Below, one piece after another: positions 27,840 through 36,584 of a stretch of DNA of 64,000 nucleotides. Position numbers and translations under genes: made by a program. Below the pieces are notes generated by a model. It worked only from the letters and a program-made list of their open reading frames with translations. It had not been told where the DNA came from and did no database searches. Numbering within the stretch: the stretch's first letter is position 1; every line of letters begins with the position of its first letter. This DNA comes from Pseudomonas schmalbachii (lineage in GTDB: Bacteria; Pseudomonadota; Gammaproteobacteria; Pseudomonadales; Pseudomonadaceae). Location of the stretch: contig NZ_JAELYA010000003.1 in NCBI RefSeq assembly GCF_017589465.1, forward strand, positions 310,001 through 374,000, given 5' to 3'.

Positions 27840-27941
27840 ATGACTACTCAACAATCGAGAAAATTTCGGCAAGCAAGCGTAATCGTCATCGTTACCGCGG
27901 TATTACTGATCATTCCCAATCTCAGCCGACTAGTGATCTGA
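27840..27941 (+). CDS. Possible 33-residue single-pass membrane protein
   Basis: ATG at 27840, preceded at good spacing by a purine-rich GGCGGAAGGAC. The frame encodes a basic, Gln-rich N-terminus (MTTQQSRKFRQ) and a hydrophobic segment (residues 13-31, VIVIVTAVLLIIPN) predicted to span the membrane once. No family is recognised. It stands alone in a 640-bp gap. Small membrane proteins of this form are often missed. Support is limited to the ribosome site and hydrophobic pattern. Confidence 0.4.
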   Translation: MTTQQSRKFRQASVIVIVTAVLLIIPNLSRLVI

Positions 27942-28032
27942 AACCTCTCGACCGTCCCGTCGCTGCGCACCGCGAGCGCTCCTTCGGCTGCCGCGGTCGG
28001 CGCAGCACGGACACATCCGCAAATGGCCGGTA

Positions 28033-28049
28033 TGGGCGGCGCAGCCGCC
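28033..28049 (-). terminator. GC hairpin after the Anbu gene
   Basis: GGGCGGC-GCA-GCCGCCC, a perfect 7-bp stem 13 bp past the Anbu stop. There is no T tract, so it is a weak terminator or simply an mRNA 3' stabilising hairpin. Confidence 0.4.
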
Positions 28050-28062
28050 CGGGTGCCACCTC

Positions 28063-28797
28063 TCAGCTCCAGTAATCCCCCGGCGGCGCCGGCAGTTCGC
28101 CGAGCAACTGACGCAGCCCGCTGCACCATTGCGCACGAATCCCCTCGAAATAGGCATCGCCCTCCTTCACCCGGAATCCCTGCGGCACCTCCAGGCTGCC
28201 GGCGTGGTAGACCAGCAGGTCCAGCGGCATGCCGACCGACAGATTGCTGCGGATGGTCGAGTCGAAGCTGATCAGCGCGCAGCGCAGCGCCTGCTCCAGC
28301 GGCGTGGCGTGGTTCAGGGCGCGGTCGAGGATCGGCTTGCCGTACTTGCTTTCGCCGATCTGGAAATACGGCGTGTCGCGGGTCGCCTCGATGAAGTTGC
28401 CCTGCGGATAGATGTTGAACAGACGCGGCTGTTCCTCGCCGATCTGCCCGCCGAGCAGGACCGAGCAGCCGAGATCGACGCCCTGCCGCTGGACGTTGCC
28501 GCAATCGTGCTCGACGACTTCCTGCAGGGTGCTGCCGACCAGCCGCGCCGCCTCGAACAGGCTGTCGACGTTGTGCAGGTTGGCTTCCTCGCCGTCGAGC
28601 CGCTGCCGCAGCAGGCTGATCACCGACTGCGAGGTGGCCAGGTTGCCGGCGGTCTGCAGCACGACCAGGCGCTCGCCCGGCGTGCCGAAGATGTGCAGCT
28701 TGCGGAAGGTGGCGATGTTGTCGACGCCCGCGTTGGTGCGCGAGTCGGAGACGAAGACCAGGCCTTCGGCCAGGTTCATGGCGACGCAGTAGGTCAT
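28063..28797 (-). CDS. Anbu, proteasome-type (ancestral beta-subunit) peptidase
   Basis: 244 residues with the Ntn-hydrolase/proteasome beta fold. The start MTYCVAMNLAEGLVFVSDSRTN would expose Thr2 as the N-terminal nucleophile after Met removal, with Asp18/Ser19 and a Lys around residue 33 in the expected places. This is the Anbu/HslV-like family, which assembles into ring-like or helical peptidase particles. No partner ATPase is encoded nearby. It is last in a four-gene minus-strand cluster with a transglutaminase, alpha-E protein and permuted ATP-grasp ligase, a known genomic association of Anbu. A 180-bp gap with a palindrome separates it from the transglutaminase gene. Confidence 0.9.
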   Translation of the reverse strand: MTYCVAMNLAEGLVFVSDSRTNAGVDNIATFRKLHIFGTPGERLVVLQTAGNLATSQSVISLLRQRLDGEEANLHNVDSLFEAARLVGSTLQEVVEHDCGNVQRQGVDLGCSVLLGGQIGEEQPRLFNIYPQGNFIEATRDTPYFQIGESKYGKPILDRALNHATPLEQALRCALISFDSTIRSNLSVGMPLDLLVYHAGSLEVPQGFRVKEGDAYFEGIRAQWCSGLRQLLGELPAPPGDYWS

Positions 28798-28903
28798 GGC
28801 AGGGGCGTTCTCATCTGGCGGGTGGATTCTGATTGTTGTTCATGGTTGTGCTTTTTCCCCCTCATCCCCACGGGAGAAGACAGGATCGGTGCAGGCCGGG
28901 TTT

Positions 28904-28938
28904 CCCTCACCCCAACCCTCTCCCAGAGGGAGAGGGGG
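28904..28938. repeat. Short palindrome (CCCTCACCCC…CTCTCCC/GGGAGAGGGGG), family E
   Basis: Inverted arms CCCTCTCCC / GGGAGAGGG in the 180-bp gap between the transglutaminase and Anbu genes. Related copies are at 57297-57417. Confidence 0.6.
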
Positions 28939-28977
28939 CTGGATTGGCGTGAGTTGGAGGTTTGCGAGCCCTGCCCA

Positions 28978-29784
28978 TCACTGCTGTTGTTGCGCCTGTT
29001 GCTGCTGCCCCGGCGCTACGCGGACGTGCGCGTGCATCTGCTCACAGCCGCCGCCCCGGCGCATGCCGCGCACCGGGCAGGCGTCGAGGTAGTCCAGGCC
29101 GACCGCCAGTTTCAGGTGGCGTTCCGGGCGGCCCAGGCAGTTGGTCACGTCGAAGCTGTACCAGCCGTCGTCCAGCCAGGCCTCGGCCCAGGCGTGGCTG
29201 GCCAGGTGTTCGGCGCTGTCGGTGTAGAGGTAGCCGGACACATAGCGCGCCGGCACGCCCAGGCTGCGGGCGCAGGCGAGGAAGGCGTGGGCGTGGTCCT
29301 GGCACACCCCCTGCCCGGCCGCGAAGGCCTCGGCGGCGGTGCTGTCGACGCGGGTGGAACCCGGCGAGTAGGCGATGCGCTGGTTGAGGTCGTGCATCAG
29401 GCCCAGCAGCGCCTCACGGTCGCGGCGCTCGCCGCACTGCTCGCGGGCATATTCGCCCAGGGTGGCGTCGGCGCGGGTCAGGCGGGTGCCGCGCAGGAAC
29501 GGCAGCGGCGAGGCCGGGTCGTCCTCGCATTCGTCGCTGTCGTCGATCTCCACGTGCCCGTGGGCGGTGATGACGATGGACTCGTGCGGCTCGTCGAGGG
29601 TCAGCACGTGCAGGATGTTGCCGTAGGCGTCACGCAGCGCGTGGGCCGGGCGCGGCAGTTGCAGTTGCCAGTCGAGCACGCGCTGGCGGTGGCTTTCCTG
29701 CGGAGTCAGGCGCAGGTACTGGATGCTCGCACGTACCTGGTCTTCGTAGCGGTAGGTGGTGTCGTGATGGATCGAGAGTCTCAT
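28978..29784 (-). CDS. Transglutaminase-family cysteine protease of the Anbu operon
   Basis: 268 residues: an N-terminal transglutaminase N-domain (MRLSIHHDTTYRYEDQVRAS…) and the catalytic core with an intact triad, Cys in GQGVCQDHAHAFLACAR, His in ASHAWAEAWLDD and Asp in YSFDVTN. The C-terminus ends in a Gln-only tail (QQQQAQQQQ). ATG 29784 overlaps the stop of the alpha-E gene by 4 bp (ATGA) and has GGAGG ahead, so translation is coupled. Expected chemistry is peptide or isopeptide hydrolysis or transamidation. Its substrate, perhaps a peptide made by the operon's ATP-grasp protein, is unknown. Confidence 0.88.
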   Translation of the reverse strand: MRLSIHHDTTYRYEDQVRASIQYLRLTPQESHRQRVLDWQLQLPRPAHALRDAYGNILHVLTLDEPHESIVITAHGHVEIDDSDECEDDPASPLPFLRGTRLTRADATLGEYAREQCGERRDREALLGLMHDLNQRIAYSPGSTRVDSTAAEAFAAGQGVCQDHAHAFLACARSLGVPARYVSGYLYTDSAEHLASHAWAEAWLDDGWYSFDVTNCLGRPERHLKLAVGLDYLDACPVRGMRRGGGCEQMHAHVRVAPGQQQQAQQQQ

Positions 29785-30731
29785 GCGGCCTCCAGGTAGG
29801 AACTGTGGATGGCATTGGCGAGCTGGCGGACCAGCCCGATGTGGTCGGTGATCCAGTCGTGCAGGCCGACATCCAGCACTTCGTCGATGCCGGTGTAGCG
29901 CACCCGCGCCTCCAGTTCGGCGGCCATGCGCTGGGCCGGGCGGCCGTTGGCGCCGGGGAGTTCGGAGAGGATCAGGCTGAGGACTTCCGCGCAGGCCAGC
30001 AGCGAGCGCGGCACGTCCTCGCGCAGCAGCAGGAGTTCGGCGATGTTGCGGGCGTTGAGGGCGTCGCGGTACAGCTCGGTGTAGCCCTCGAAGGCCGACA
30101 GGGCGCGCAGCAGTGCGGTCCACTGGTAGTAGCCGCGCGCCGAGTCGCCACCCGGCCCTTCCTCGGCGGCGCCGAGCACCTGGTTGCGCGCATCGAGCAG
30201 GCGCAGGGTGTTGTCGGCGCGTTCGATGTAGGTGCCGAGGCGGATGAAGTGGTAGGCGTCGTTGCGCATGATGGTGCCGAAGGTGGCGCCGCGGAACAGG
30301 TGCGAGCGATTCTTCACCCACTCGCAGAAACGGCTGATGCCGTAGCGAAGCAGGCCCTGGCCGGCGATGTCGCGCATCTCCAGCCAGGTGGAGTTGATGT
30401 TCTCCCACATGTCCGTGGTGATCCGCCCGCGCACCGCATGCGCCGCGGCCCGTGCGGCTTCCAGGCAGCAGTAGATGCTCGCCGGGTTCTTCGCGTCGAG
30501 GGCGAAGAAGTTCAGCAGGCGTTCGGCGTGCAACTCGCCGTGGCGCTCCAGGTAGGCATCCAGGGTGCCGGTGATCAGCAGCGGCATCGCCAGTTCGTCG
30601 CGACCATCGCCACGGCCGCTCTGCGGCATCAGCGACAGCGAATAGCTGACTTCGAGCATGCGCGCGAGGTTTTCGGCGCGCTCCAGGTAGCGCGACATCC
30701 AGTACAGGTCCGAGGCAGTCCTACTCAGCAT
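29781..30731 (-). CDS. Alpha-E domain protein (DUF403)
   Basis: 316 residues, almost entirely helical. It starts MLSRTASDLYWMSRYLERAENLAR, the hallmark of the alpha-E family, with the conserved R-x-x-x-Y-I-E-R-A-D motif (LGTYIERADNTLRLL) in the middle. It pairs invariably with circularly permuted ATP-grasp proteins. The ribosome site GGAGG overlaps the end of the ATP-grasp gene (3 bp between the genes). Molecular function unknown; it may bind the peptide substrate or the ligase. Confidence 0.9.
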   Translation of the reverse strand: MLSRTASDLYWMSRYLERAENLARMLEVSYSLSLMPQSGRGDGRDELAMPLLITGTLDAYLERHGELHAERLLNFFALDAKNPASIYCCLEAARAAAHAVRGRITTDMWENINSTWLEMRDIAGQGLLRYGISRFCEWVKNRSHLFRGATFGTIMRNDAYHFIRLGTYIERADNTLRLLDARNQVLGAAEEGPGGDSARGYYQWTALLRALSAFEGYTELYRDALNARNIAELLLLREDVPRSLLACAEVLSLILSELPGANGRPAQRMAAELEARVRYTGIDEVLDVGLHDWITDHIGLVRQLANAIHSSYLEAA

Positions 30732-30734
30732 CCA

Positions 30735-32147
30735 TCAATCCTCCACTACCCAGGTGTCCTTGGTGCCGCCGCCCTGGGACGAGTTGACCACCAGCGAGCC
30801 TTCGCGCAGCGCCACACGGGTCAGCCCGCCCGGGACGAGACGGGTATTACCCGGCGCCGACAGCACGAACGGGCGCAGGTCGATATGGCGGGGAGCGATG
30901 CCACTGTCGACGAAGGTCGGACAGGTCGACAGGCTCAGCGTCGGCTGGGCGATGTAGGCCTCCGGACGGGCCTTGAGGCGGGCGCGGAAGGCCTCGATTT
31001 CCGCGGCGGTCGAGGCCGGGCCGACCAGCATGCCGTAGCCGCCGGAACCCTGCGTTTCCTTCACCACCAGTTCCGGCAGGTGCGCCAGCACATGGGACAG
31101 GTCCTCCGGCTTGCGGCACTGCCAGGTCGGCACGTTGTGCAGGATCGGCTCCTCGTCGAGGTAGAAGCGGATCATCTCCGGCACATAGGGATAGATCGAC
31201 TTGTCGTCCGCCACGCCGGTGCCGATGGCATTGGCCAGCACCACGTTGCCGGCGCGATAGGCCGCCAGCAGGCCGGGGACGCCGAGCATGGAATCCGGGT
31301 TGAAGGCCAGCGGGTCGAGGAAGTCGTCGTCGACGCGCCGGTAGATCACGTCCACCTGCTGCGGACCGGCGGTGGTGCGCATGAACACGCGCTCGTCGCG
31401 GACGAACAGGTCCGCGCCCTCCACCAGTTCCACCCCCATCTCGCGGGCGAGGAAGGCGTGCTCGAAGTAGGCGCTGTTGAAGCGCCCGGGGGTCAGCACC
31501 ACCACGCAGGGCTGCTCGACTTCGCTGGCCTGGCGCAGGGTGTCCAGCAGCAGGTTCGGGTAGTGGTCGATGGGGGCGATGCGCTGCTGGGCGAACAGCT
31601 CGGGGAACAGGCGCATCATCATCTTGCGGTTCTCCAGCATGTAGGAGACGCCGCTGGGCGTGCGCAGGTTGTCCTCCAGCACGTAGTAGCTGCCGCTGCC
31701 GTCGCGCACCAGGTCGACTCCAGCGATGTGCGCGTAGACGTTGCCCGGCACGTCCAGGCCCTGCATCGCCAACTGGTACTGGTCGTTGGCCAGCACCTGC
31801 TCCGGCGGGATCAGCCCGGCCTTGAGAATGCGCTGGTCGTGGTAGAGGTCGGCGAGGAACAGGTTCAGCGCCTGCACCCGCTGGATGCAGCCGGCCTCGA
31901 TGATGCGCCACTCGCTGGCCGGGATGCTGCGGGGGATGGTGTCGAAGGGGATCAGGCGCTCGGTGCCCTGGTCGTCGCCGTAGAGGGTGAAGGTGATTCC
32001 GGCCCGGTAGAACAGCAGGTCGGCTTCCCGCCTGCGTTGTTGCAACTGCTCCGCCGGAGTCTGCGCCAGCCAGCGGGCGAACTCGCTGTAGTGGGGTCGG
32101 CAGCCGCCACCGGCGTCATGCATCTCGTCATAGAAAATCCGCGCCAT
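30735..32147 (-). CDS. Circularly permuted ATP-grasp type 2 protein of the Anbu operon
   Basis: 470 residues covering the DUF404/DUF407-type domains. It starts MARIFYDEMHDAGG, a conserved beginning. Permuted ATP-grasp signatures are SGSYYVLEDNLRTPSGVSYMLENR, VVVLTPGRFNSAYFEHAFLAREMG, PELVVKETQGSGGYGMLVGP (nucleotide-binding loop) and the acidic LRPFVLSAPG end. Predicted peptide-bond-forming (amidoligase) activity. AAGGAGTACAGC precedes the ATG at 32147, so the longer frame to 32285 is rejected. First gene of the operon; the promoter should lie in 32148-32473. Confidence 0.9.
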   Translation of the reverse strand: MARIFYDEMHDAGGGCRPHYSEFARWLAQTPAEQLQQRRREADLLFYRAGITFTLYGDDQGTERLIPFDTIPRSIPASEWRIIEAGCIQRVQALNLFLADLYHDQRILKAGLIPPEQVLANDQYQLAMQGLDVPGNVYAHIAGVDLVRDGSGSYYVLEDNLRTPSGVSYMLENRKMMMRLFPELFAQQRIAPIDHYPNLLLDTLRQASEVEQPCVVVLTPGRFNSAYFEHAFLAREMGVELVEGADLFVRDERVFMRTTAGPQQVDVIYRRVDDDFLDPLAFNPDSMLGVPGLLAAYRAGNVVLANAIGTGVADDKSIYPYVPEMIRFYLDEEPILHNVPTWQCRKPEDLSHVLAHLPELVVKETQGSGGYGMLVGPASTAAEIEAFRARLKARPEAYIAQPTLSLSTCPTFVDSGIAPRHIDLRPFVLSAPGNTRLVPGGLTRVALREGSLVVNSSQGGGTKDTWVVED

Positions 32148-32473
32148 GCTGTACTCCTTGCTGCCGCGCTGTTTCGCGGCAAGAGGAGCGTTGCAAGGCT
32201 CGCGCCAGGAAATAAATCCTTTATCTTCAATGACTTGGAAATCTGCAGCGGTTTCTGCGCACTGCGACGGTGCACACCTGTGCATGCACCCGCCGCAGCC
32301 GCTCCATTCTGGGCTTTTCCGGCCCCGGACCGTCCTTGTCAGCCCATGGGGCCACGACTACGCTGCAAATGCGTGCCCGGGCGGTAATGGCACGCTGCTG
32401 TCGCCACGGTGCCCCCGTTCGGCGCGGTTCGGCCGCAGAGGCTCCGACATCCGGAACAACTGGAGTCCCGTCC
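32148..32473. promoter_or_regulatory. Divergent control region between the Anbu operon and the polyamine operon
   Basis: 326 bp holding both outward promoters. It contains a perfect inverted repeat TGCACA-CC-TGTGCA (32271-32284), a candidate operator. No convincing -35/-10 pair was identified by eye on either strand. Confidence 0.45.
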
Positions 32474-33631
32474 ATGCCTTCACTGAAATTCGCCTCCCTG
32501 GCTTTCGCCAGCGCCTGTGTCATCTCCAGCGGCTCGCTGCAGGCCGCCGAAGCGCTCAAACAGCTCGGCACGCCCGAAGGCGCCCTCGACATCATCGCCT
32601 GGCCCGGCTACATCGAGCGCGGCGAAAGCGACAAGAACTACGACTGGGTGACCCAGTTCGAGAAGGACACCGGCTGCAAGGTCAACGTGAAGACTGCCGC
32701 CACCTCCGACGAAATGGTCAGCCTGATGGCCAAGGGCGGCTACGACCTGGTCACCGCCTCCGGAGACGCCTCGCTGCGGCTGGTCTACGGCAAGCGCGTG
32801 CAGCCGATCAACATCGAGCTGATCCCGAACTGGAAGAACGTCGACCAGCGCCTGCAGAACAGCCCCTGGCATACCGTCGACGGCGCCCACTACGGCACGC
32901 CCTACCAGTGGGGGCCGAACGTGCTGATGTACAACACCAAGGTCTTCCCGAAAGCCCCGCAAAGCTGGGCGGTGGTGTTCAAGGAGCAGAACCTGCCGGA
33001 CGGCAAGAGCAACAAGGGTCGCGTACAGGCTTACGACGGCCCGATCTATATCGCCGATGCCGCGCTCTACCTGCGCACTACCCGGCCCGAACTGAACATC
33101 ACCGACCCCTATGAATTGAACGACGAGCAGTACGCCGCGGCGGTCAAGCTGCTGCGCGAACAGCAGAAGCTGATCCACCGCTACTGGCACGACGCGACGG
33201 TGCAGATGAGCGACTTCAAGAACGAAGGTGTCGCCGCGTCCGGCTCCTGGCCCTATCAGGTGAACGCGCTGGAGGGTGAGAAACAGCCGATCGCCTCGAC
33301 CATCCCGGTGGAGGGCTCCACGGGTTGGGCCGATACCACCATGATGCATGTCGACTCCAAGCACCCGACCTGCGCCTACAAGTGGATGAACTGGTCGCTG
33401 GAACCCAAGGTGCAGGGCGACCTCGCCTCCTGGTTCGGCTCGGTGCCGGCGGTGCCGGAAGGCTGCAAGGCCAGCACCCTGCTCGGCGCGGAAGGCTGCG
33501 CCACCAACGGCTACGAGAACTTCGAACGCATCGCCTTCTGGAAGACCCCGCAGGCCAAGTGCTCCCAGGGGCAATGCGTGCCGTACAGCCGCTGGACGCA
33601 GGACTACATCGCGATCATGGGTGGACGATAG
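32474..33631 (+). CDS. ydcS: Polyamine-type ABC transporter substrate-binding protein (YdcS-like)
   Basis: 385 residues (E. coli YdcS is about 381). The signal peptide has a hydrophobic core at residues 5-22 and is cleaved near LQA-AE. The PotD-type binding fold is recognisable in ALDIIAWPGYIERGESDKNYDWV, GGYDLVTASGDASLRLVYG, GTPYQWGPNVLMYN and AYKWMNWSLEPKVQ. Periplasmic. It leads the ydcSTUV-patD set, separated from the ATPase gene by a 189-bp gap holding a family-B palindrome, which may lower downstream expression relative to the abundant binding protein. Confidence 0.88.
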   Translation: MPSLKFASLAFASACVISSGSLQAAEALKQLGTPEGALDIIAWPGYIERGESDKNYDWVTQFEKDTGCKVNVKTAATSDEMVSLMAKGGYDLVTASGDASLRLVYGKRVQPINIELIPNWKNVDQRLQNSPWHTVDGAHYGTPYQWGPNVLMYNTKVFPKAPQSWAVVFKEQNLPDGKSNKGRVQAYDGPIYIADAALYLRTTRPELNITDPYELNDEQYAAAVKLLREQQKLIHRYWHDATVQMSDFKNEGVAASGSWPYQVNALEGEKQPIASTIPVEGSTGWADTTMMHVDSKHPTCAYKWMNWSLEPKVQGDLASWFGSVPAVPEGCKASTLLGAEGCATNGYENFERIAFWKTPQAKCSQGQCVPYSRWTQDYIAIMGGR

Positions 33632-33635
33632 GAAC

Positions 33636-33719
33636 GTAGGTTGGTGCTGAGCTTGCGAAGCCCAACGGTGCCACGGCTCGGCAAATGTTGGGCTTCACTG
33701 CGTTCAGCGCCAACCTACG
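33636..33719. repeat. REP-like palindrome, family B
   Basis: Third family-B copy, 5 bp after the binding-protein stop and inside the transporter operon. This is the position where such elements often stabilise the upstream mRNA. Confidence 0.85.
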
Positions 33720-33820
33720 ATGTGCCACCGACGCCTCGGCCCACGATGCGCCCCGCCGCGCACTAAAGCCCCCATGCGCTACCTTTTCTGTAGCAAACCA
33801 GCAACGCGGGCAGCCCCAGC

Positions 33821-34840
33821 ATGACCACAGCCGTCCAGTTCACCGACGTGAGCCGTCACTACGGCGAGGTACGCGCCGTCGACCGGGTTTCCATCGATAT
33901 CCGCGATGGCGAATTCTTCTCCATGCTCGGCCCATCCGGTTCCGGCAAGACAACCTGCCTGCGCCTGATCGCCGGTTTCGAGCAGCCGACCTCGGGCTCC
34001 ATCCGCATCCATGGCGAAGAGGCCGCCGGCCTGCCGCCGTACCAGCGCGACGTCAACACGGTGTTTCAGGACTACGCGCTGTTCCCGCACATGAGCGTGC
34101 TGGAGAACGTCGCCTACGGCCTGAAGGTGAAAGGCGTCGGCAAGTCCGAGCGCCTCGGGCGCGCCGAGGAAGCCTTGGGCATGGTCGCCCTCGCCGGCTA
34201 CGGTTCGCGCAAGCCGGCGCAGCTTTCCGGTGGCCAGCGCCAGCGCGTGGCACTGGCCCGTGCGCTGGTGAATCGTCCGCGTGTGCTGCTGCTCGACGAA
34301 CCCCTCGGCGCCCTCGACCTCAAGCTGCGCGAGCAGATGCAGGTGGAGCTGAAGAAGCTGCAGCGCCAGCTCGGCATCACCTTCATCTTCGTCACCCATG
34401 ACCAGGGCGAGGCACTGTCGATGTCCGACCGGGTGGCGGTGTTCAACAAGGGCCGCATCGAACAGGTCGACACCCCGCGCAACCTCTACATGCGCCCGGC
34501 CACGCGCTTCGTCGCGGAGTTCGTCGGCACCGCCAACGTGCTGCGCGGCGACCTGTCCCAGCGCCTGCTCGGCGAGAAGAAGGAGTTCTCCCTGCGTCCG
34601 GAACACGTGCGCTTCGGTCGCGCAGGGGATGGCGAACTGGAAGTCGCCGGCACGCTGTTCGACGTGCAGTACATGGGCTCCAACAGCCGCTACGAGATCG
34701 AACTGGACAGCGGCGAGCGACTGGTCGCCGCCCTGCCCCATAGCGAGCGCGAAGAATCTCGGCCGCAGCCTGGTGAGGCGGTCACCGCCTGCTGGGCGCG
34801 CAGCGCGCTGGTGCCGCTGCGCGAGGAACCCGGCCCATGA
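33821..34840 (+). CDS. ydcT: Polyamine ABC transporter ATP-binding protein (YdcT/PotA-like)
   Basis: 339 residues. Walker A is GPSGSGKTT (about residues 38-46), the signature is LSGGQRQRVALARAL, Walker B is VLLLDEPLGALD, the H-loop is FVTHDQGEALSMSDR, and a C-terminal TOBE domain starts at about residue 265. Its final 4 bp overlap the first permease gene (ATGA), so translation is coupled. Confidence 0.93.
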   Translation: MTTAVQFTDVSRHYGEVRAVDRVSIDIRDGEFFSMLGPSGSGKTTCLRLIAGFEQPTSGSIRIHGEEAAGLPPYQRDVNTVFQDYALFPHMSVLENVAYGLKVKGVGKSERLGRAEEALGMVALAGYGSRKPAQLSGGQRQRVALARALVNRPRVLLLDEPLGALDLKLREQMQVELKKLQRQLGITFIFVTHDQGEALSMSDRVAVFNKGRIEQVDTPRNLYMRPATRFVAEFVGTANVLRGDLSQRLLGEKKEFSLRPEHVRFGRAGDGELEVAGTLFDVQYMGSNSRYEIELDSGERLVAALPHSEREESRPQPGEAVTACWARSALVPLREEPGP

Positions 34841-35748
34841 GCCTGACGCGCGGCATCTCCAGCTTCTTCTACCGCCGCAGCACGCTGTACCTGCTGATGC
34901 TGCTGATACCGCCGCTGCTGTGGTTCGGCGTGATCTACATCGGCTCGCTGTTCGCCCTGCTCTGGCAGAGCTTCTACACCTTCGACGACTTCACCATGGC
35001 GGTGACGCCGGACCTGACCCTGGCGAACTACGTCGCGCTGCTCAACCCGGCCAACTACGACATAGTCCTGCGCACCCTGACCATGGCCATCGCGGTGTCC
35101 ATCGCCAGCGCCATCCTCGCCTTCCCCATCGCCTACTACATGGCGCTGTTCGCCGGGCCGAAGGAAAAGGCCTTCTTCTATATCGCGGTGATGCTGCCGA
35201 TGTGGGCCAGCTACATCGTCAAGGCCTACGCCTGGACGGTGATCCTGGCCAAGGGCGGCATCCTCTACTGGGTGATCACCAAGCTGCATCTGGAAGGATT
35301 GCTCGACTACCTGCTGGAAGTGCCCGGCGTGGGCGGCAACACGCTGTCCACCTCGCACATCGGGCGCTTCTGGGTGTTCACCTACATCTGGCTGCCGTTC
35401 ATGATCCTGCCGATCCAGGCCGCGCTGGAACGCCTGCCGCCGTCGCTGCTGCAGGCTTCCGCCGACCTCGGCGCGCATCCGCGGCAGACCTTCATGCAGG
35501 TCACCCTGCCGCTGGCCTTCCCCGGCGTGGTGGCCGGCTCGATCTTCACCTTCAGCCTGACCCTCGGCGATTTCATCATCCCGCAGTTGGTGGGACCCAG
35601 CGGGCTGTTCATCGGCACCATGGTCTACGTGCAGCAGGGGGCGATCGGCAACATGCCGCTGGCCGCCGCCTTCACCCTGGTGCCGATCGTGCTGATCGCC
35701 ATCTACCTGTCCATCGCCAAACGCTTGGGGGCTTTCGATGCACTCTGA
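34837..35748 (+). CDS. ydcU: ABC transporter permease (YdcU/PotB-like)
   Basis: 303 residues with six membrane helices. The EAA-type loop that docks on the ATPase is in [25 protein letters not shown]. The N-terminal segment contains a long first helix (residues 16-42). It overlaps the second permease gene by 11 bp. It forms the translocation pore with YdcV-like. Confidence 0.92.
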   Translation: MSLTRGISSFFYRRSTLYLLMLLIPPLLWFGVIYIGSLFALLWQSFYTFDDFTMAVTPDLTLANYVALLNPANYDIVLRTLTMAIAVSIASAILAFPIAYYMALFAGPKEKAFFYIAVMLPMWASYIVKAYAWTVILAKGGILYWVITKLHLEGLLDYLLEVPGVGGNTLSTSHIGRFWVFTYIWLPFMILPIQAALERLPPSLLQASADLGAHPRQTFMQVTLPLAFPGVVAGSIFTFSLTLGDFIIPQLVGPSGLFIGTMVYVQQGAIGNMPLAAAFTLVPIVLIAIYLSIAKRLGAFDAL

Positions 35749-36544
35749 AAGGGCTTCCTGGGGCCTGCGCCTGGCCGCCTGGGGCGGGCTGGTGTTCCTG
35801 CACTTCCCGATCCTGGTAATCCTGCTCTACGCCTTCAACACCGAGGATTCGGCCTACAGCTTCCCGCTGCAGGGCTTCACCCTGAAATGGTTCTCCATCG
35901 CCGCCCAGCGCGGCGACGTGCTGGATGCCATCGTGCTGTCGGTGAAGATCGCCGCCGTCGCCACGCTGATCGCCATGGTCCTCGGCACCCTCGCCGCCGG
36001 CGCGCTGTACCGGCGGGACTTCTTCGGCAAGGAAGGCATCTCGCTGATGCTGATCCTGCCCATCGCCCTGCCCGGCATCATCACCGGCATCGCCCTGCTC
36101 TCGGCGTTCAAGACCCTCGGCATCGACGCGGGCTTCCTGACCATCGTCATCGGCCACGCGACGTTCTGCGTGGTGATCGTCTACAACAACGTGATCGCCC
36201 GCTTCCGCCGCACCTCCGTGAGCCTGATCGAGGCGAGCATGGACCTCGGCGCCGATGGCTGGCAGACCTTCCGCTACGTGATCCTGCCGAACATCGCCAC
36301 CGCCCTGCTGGCCGGCGGCATGCTGGCCTTCGCCCTGTCGTTCGACGAGATCATCGTCACCACCTTCACTGCCGGCCATGAGCGCACCCTGCCGCTGTGG
36401 CTGCTCAACCAGCTCACCCGCCCGCGCGACGTGCCAGTGACCAACGTGGTGGCGATGCTGGTGATGCTCGCCACCATGCTGCCGATCCTCGGCGCCTATT
36501 ACCTGACCCGGGGAACCAGTGACGTGGCAGGAGGCGGCAAGTAA
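35738..36544 (+). CDS. ydcV: ABC transporter permease (YdcV/PotC-like)
   Basis: 268 residues with six membrane helices. The EAA loop is [25 protein letters not shown]. The frame begins inside the previous permease gene and ends 40 bp before the dehydrogenase gene. Confidence 0.92.
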   Translation: MHSERASWGLRLAAWGGLVFLHFPILVILLYAFNTEDSAYSFPLQGFTLKWFSIAAQRGDVLDAIVLSVKIAAVATLIAMVLGTLAAGALYRRDFFGKEGISLMLILPIALPGIITGIALLSAFKTLGIDAGFLTIVIGHATFCVVIVYNNVIARFRRTSVSLIEASMDLGADGWQTFRYVILPNIATALLAGGMLAFALSFDEIIVTTFTAGHERTLPLWLLNQLTRPRDVPVTNVVAMLVMLATMLPILGAYYLTRGTSDVAGGGK

Positions 36545-36584
36545 CCCATCTCTCCCACCAAGCCCTGAGAGGAGGACCGATCTC

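Noticed and set aside
32271..32284. TGCACACCTGTGCA as an NtrC site
   Set aside because: The half-sites resemble NtrC boxes but the spacing is several bases too short; kept only as an unspecified operator candidate.
29805..32387. Plus-strand open frame (860 codons) opposite the alpha-E and ATP-grasp genes
   Set aside because: Antisense shadow; the minus-strand proteins are unmistakable.
32388..32403. TGGCACGCTGCTGTCG, resembling a sigma-54 promoter before the polyamine operon
   Set aside because: The -12 element lacks the invariant GC (reads TC), so it does not meet the sigma-54 consensus.
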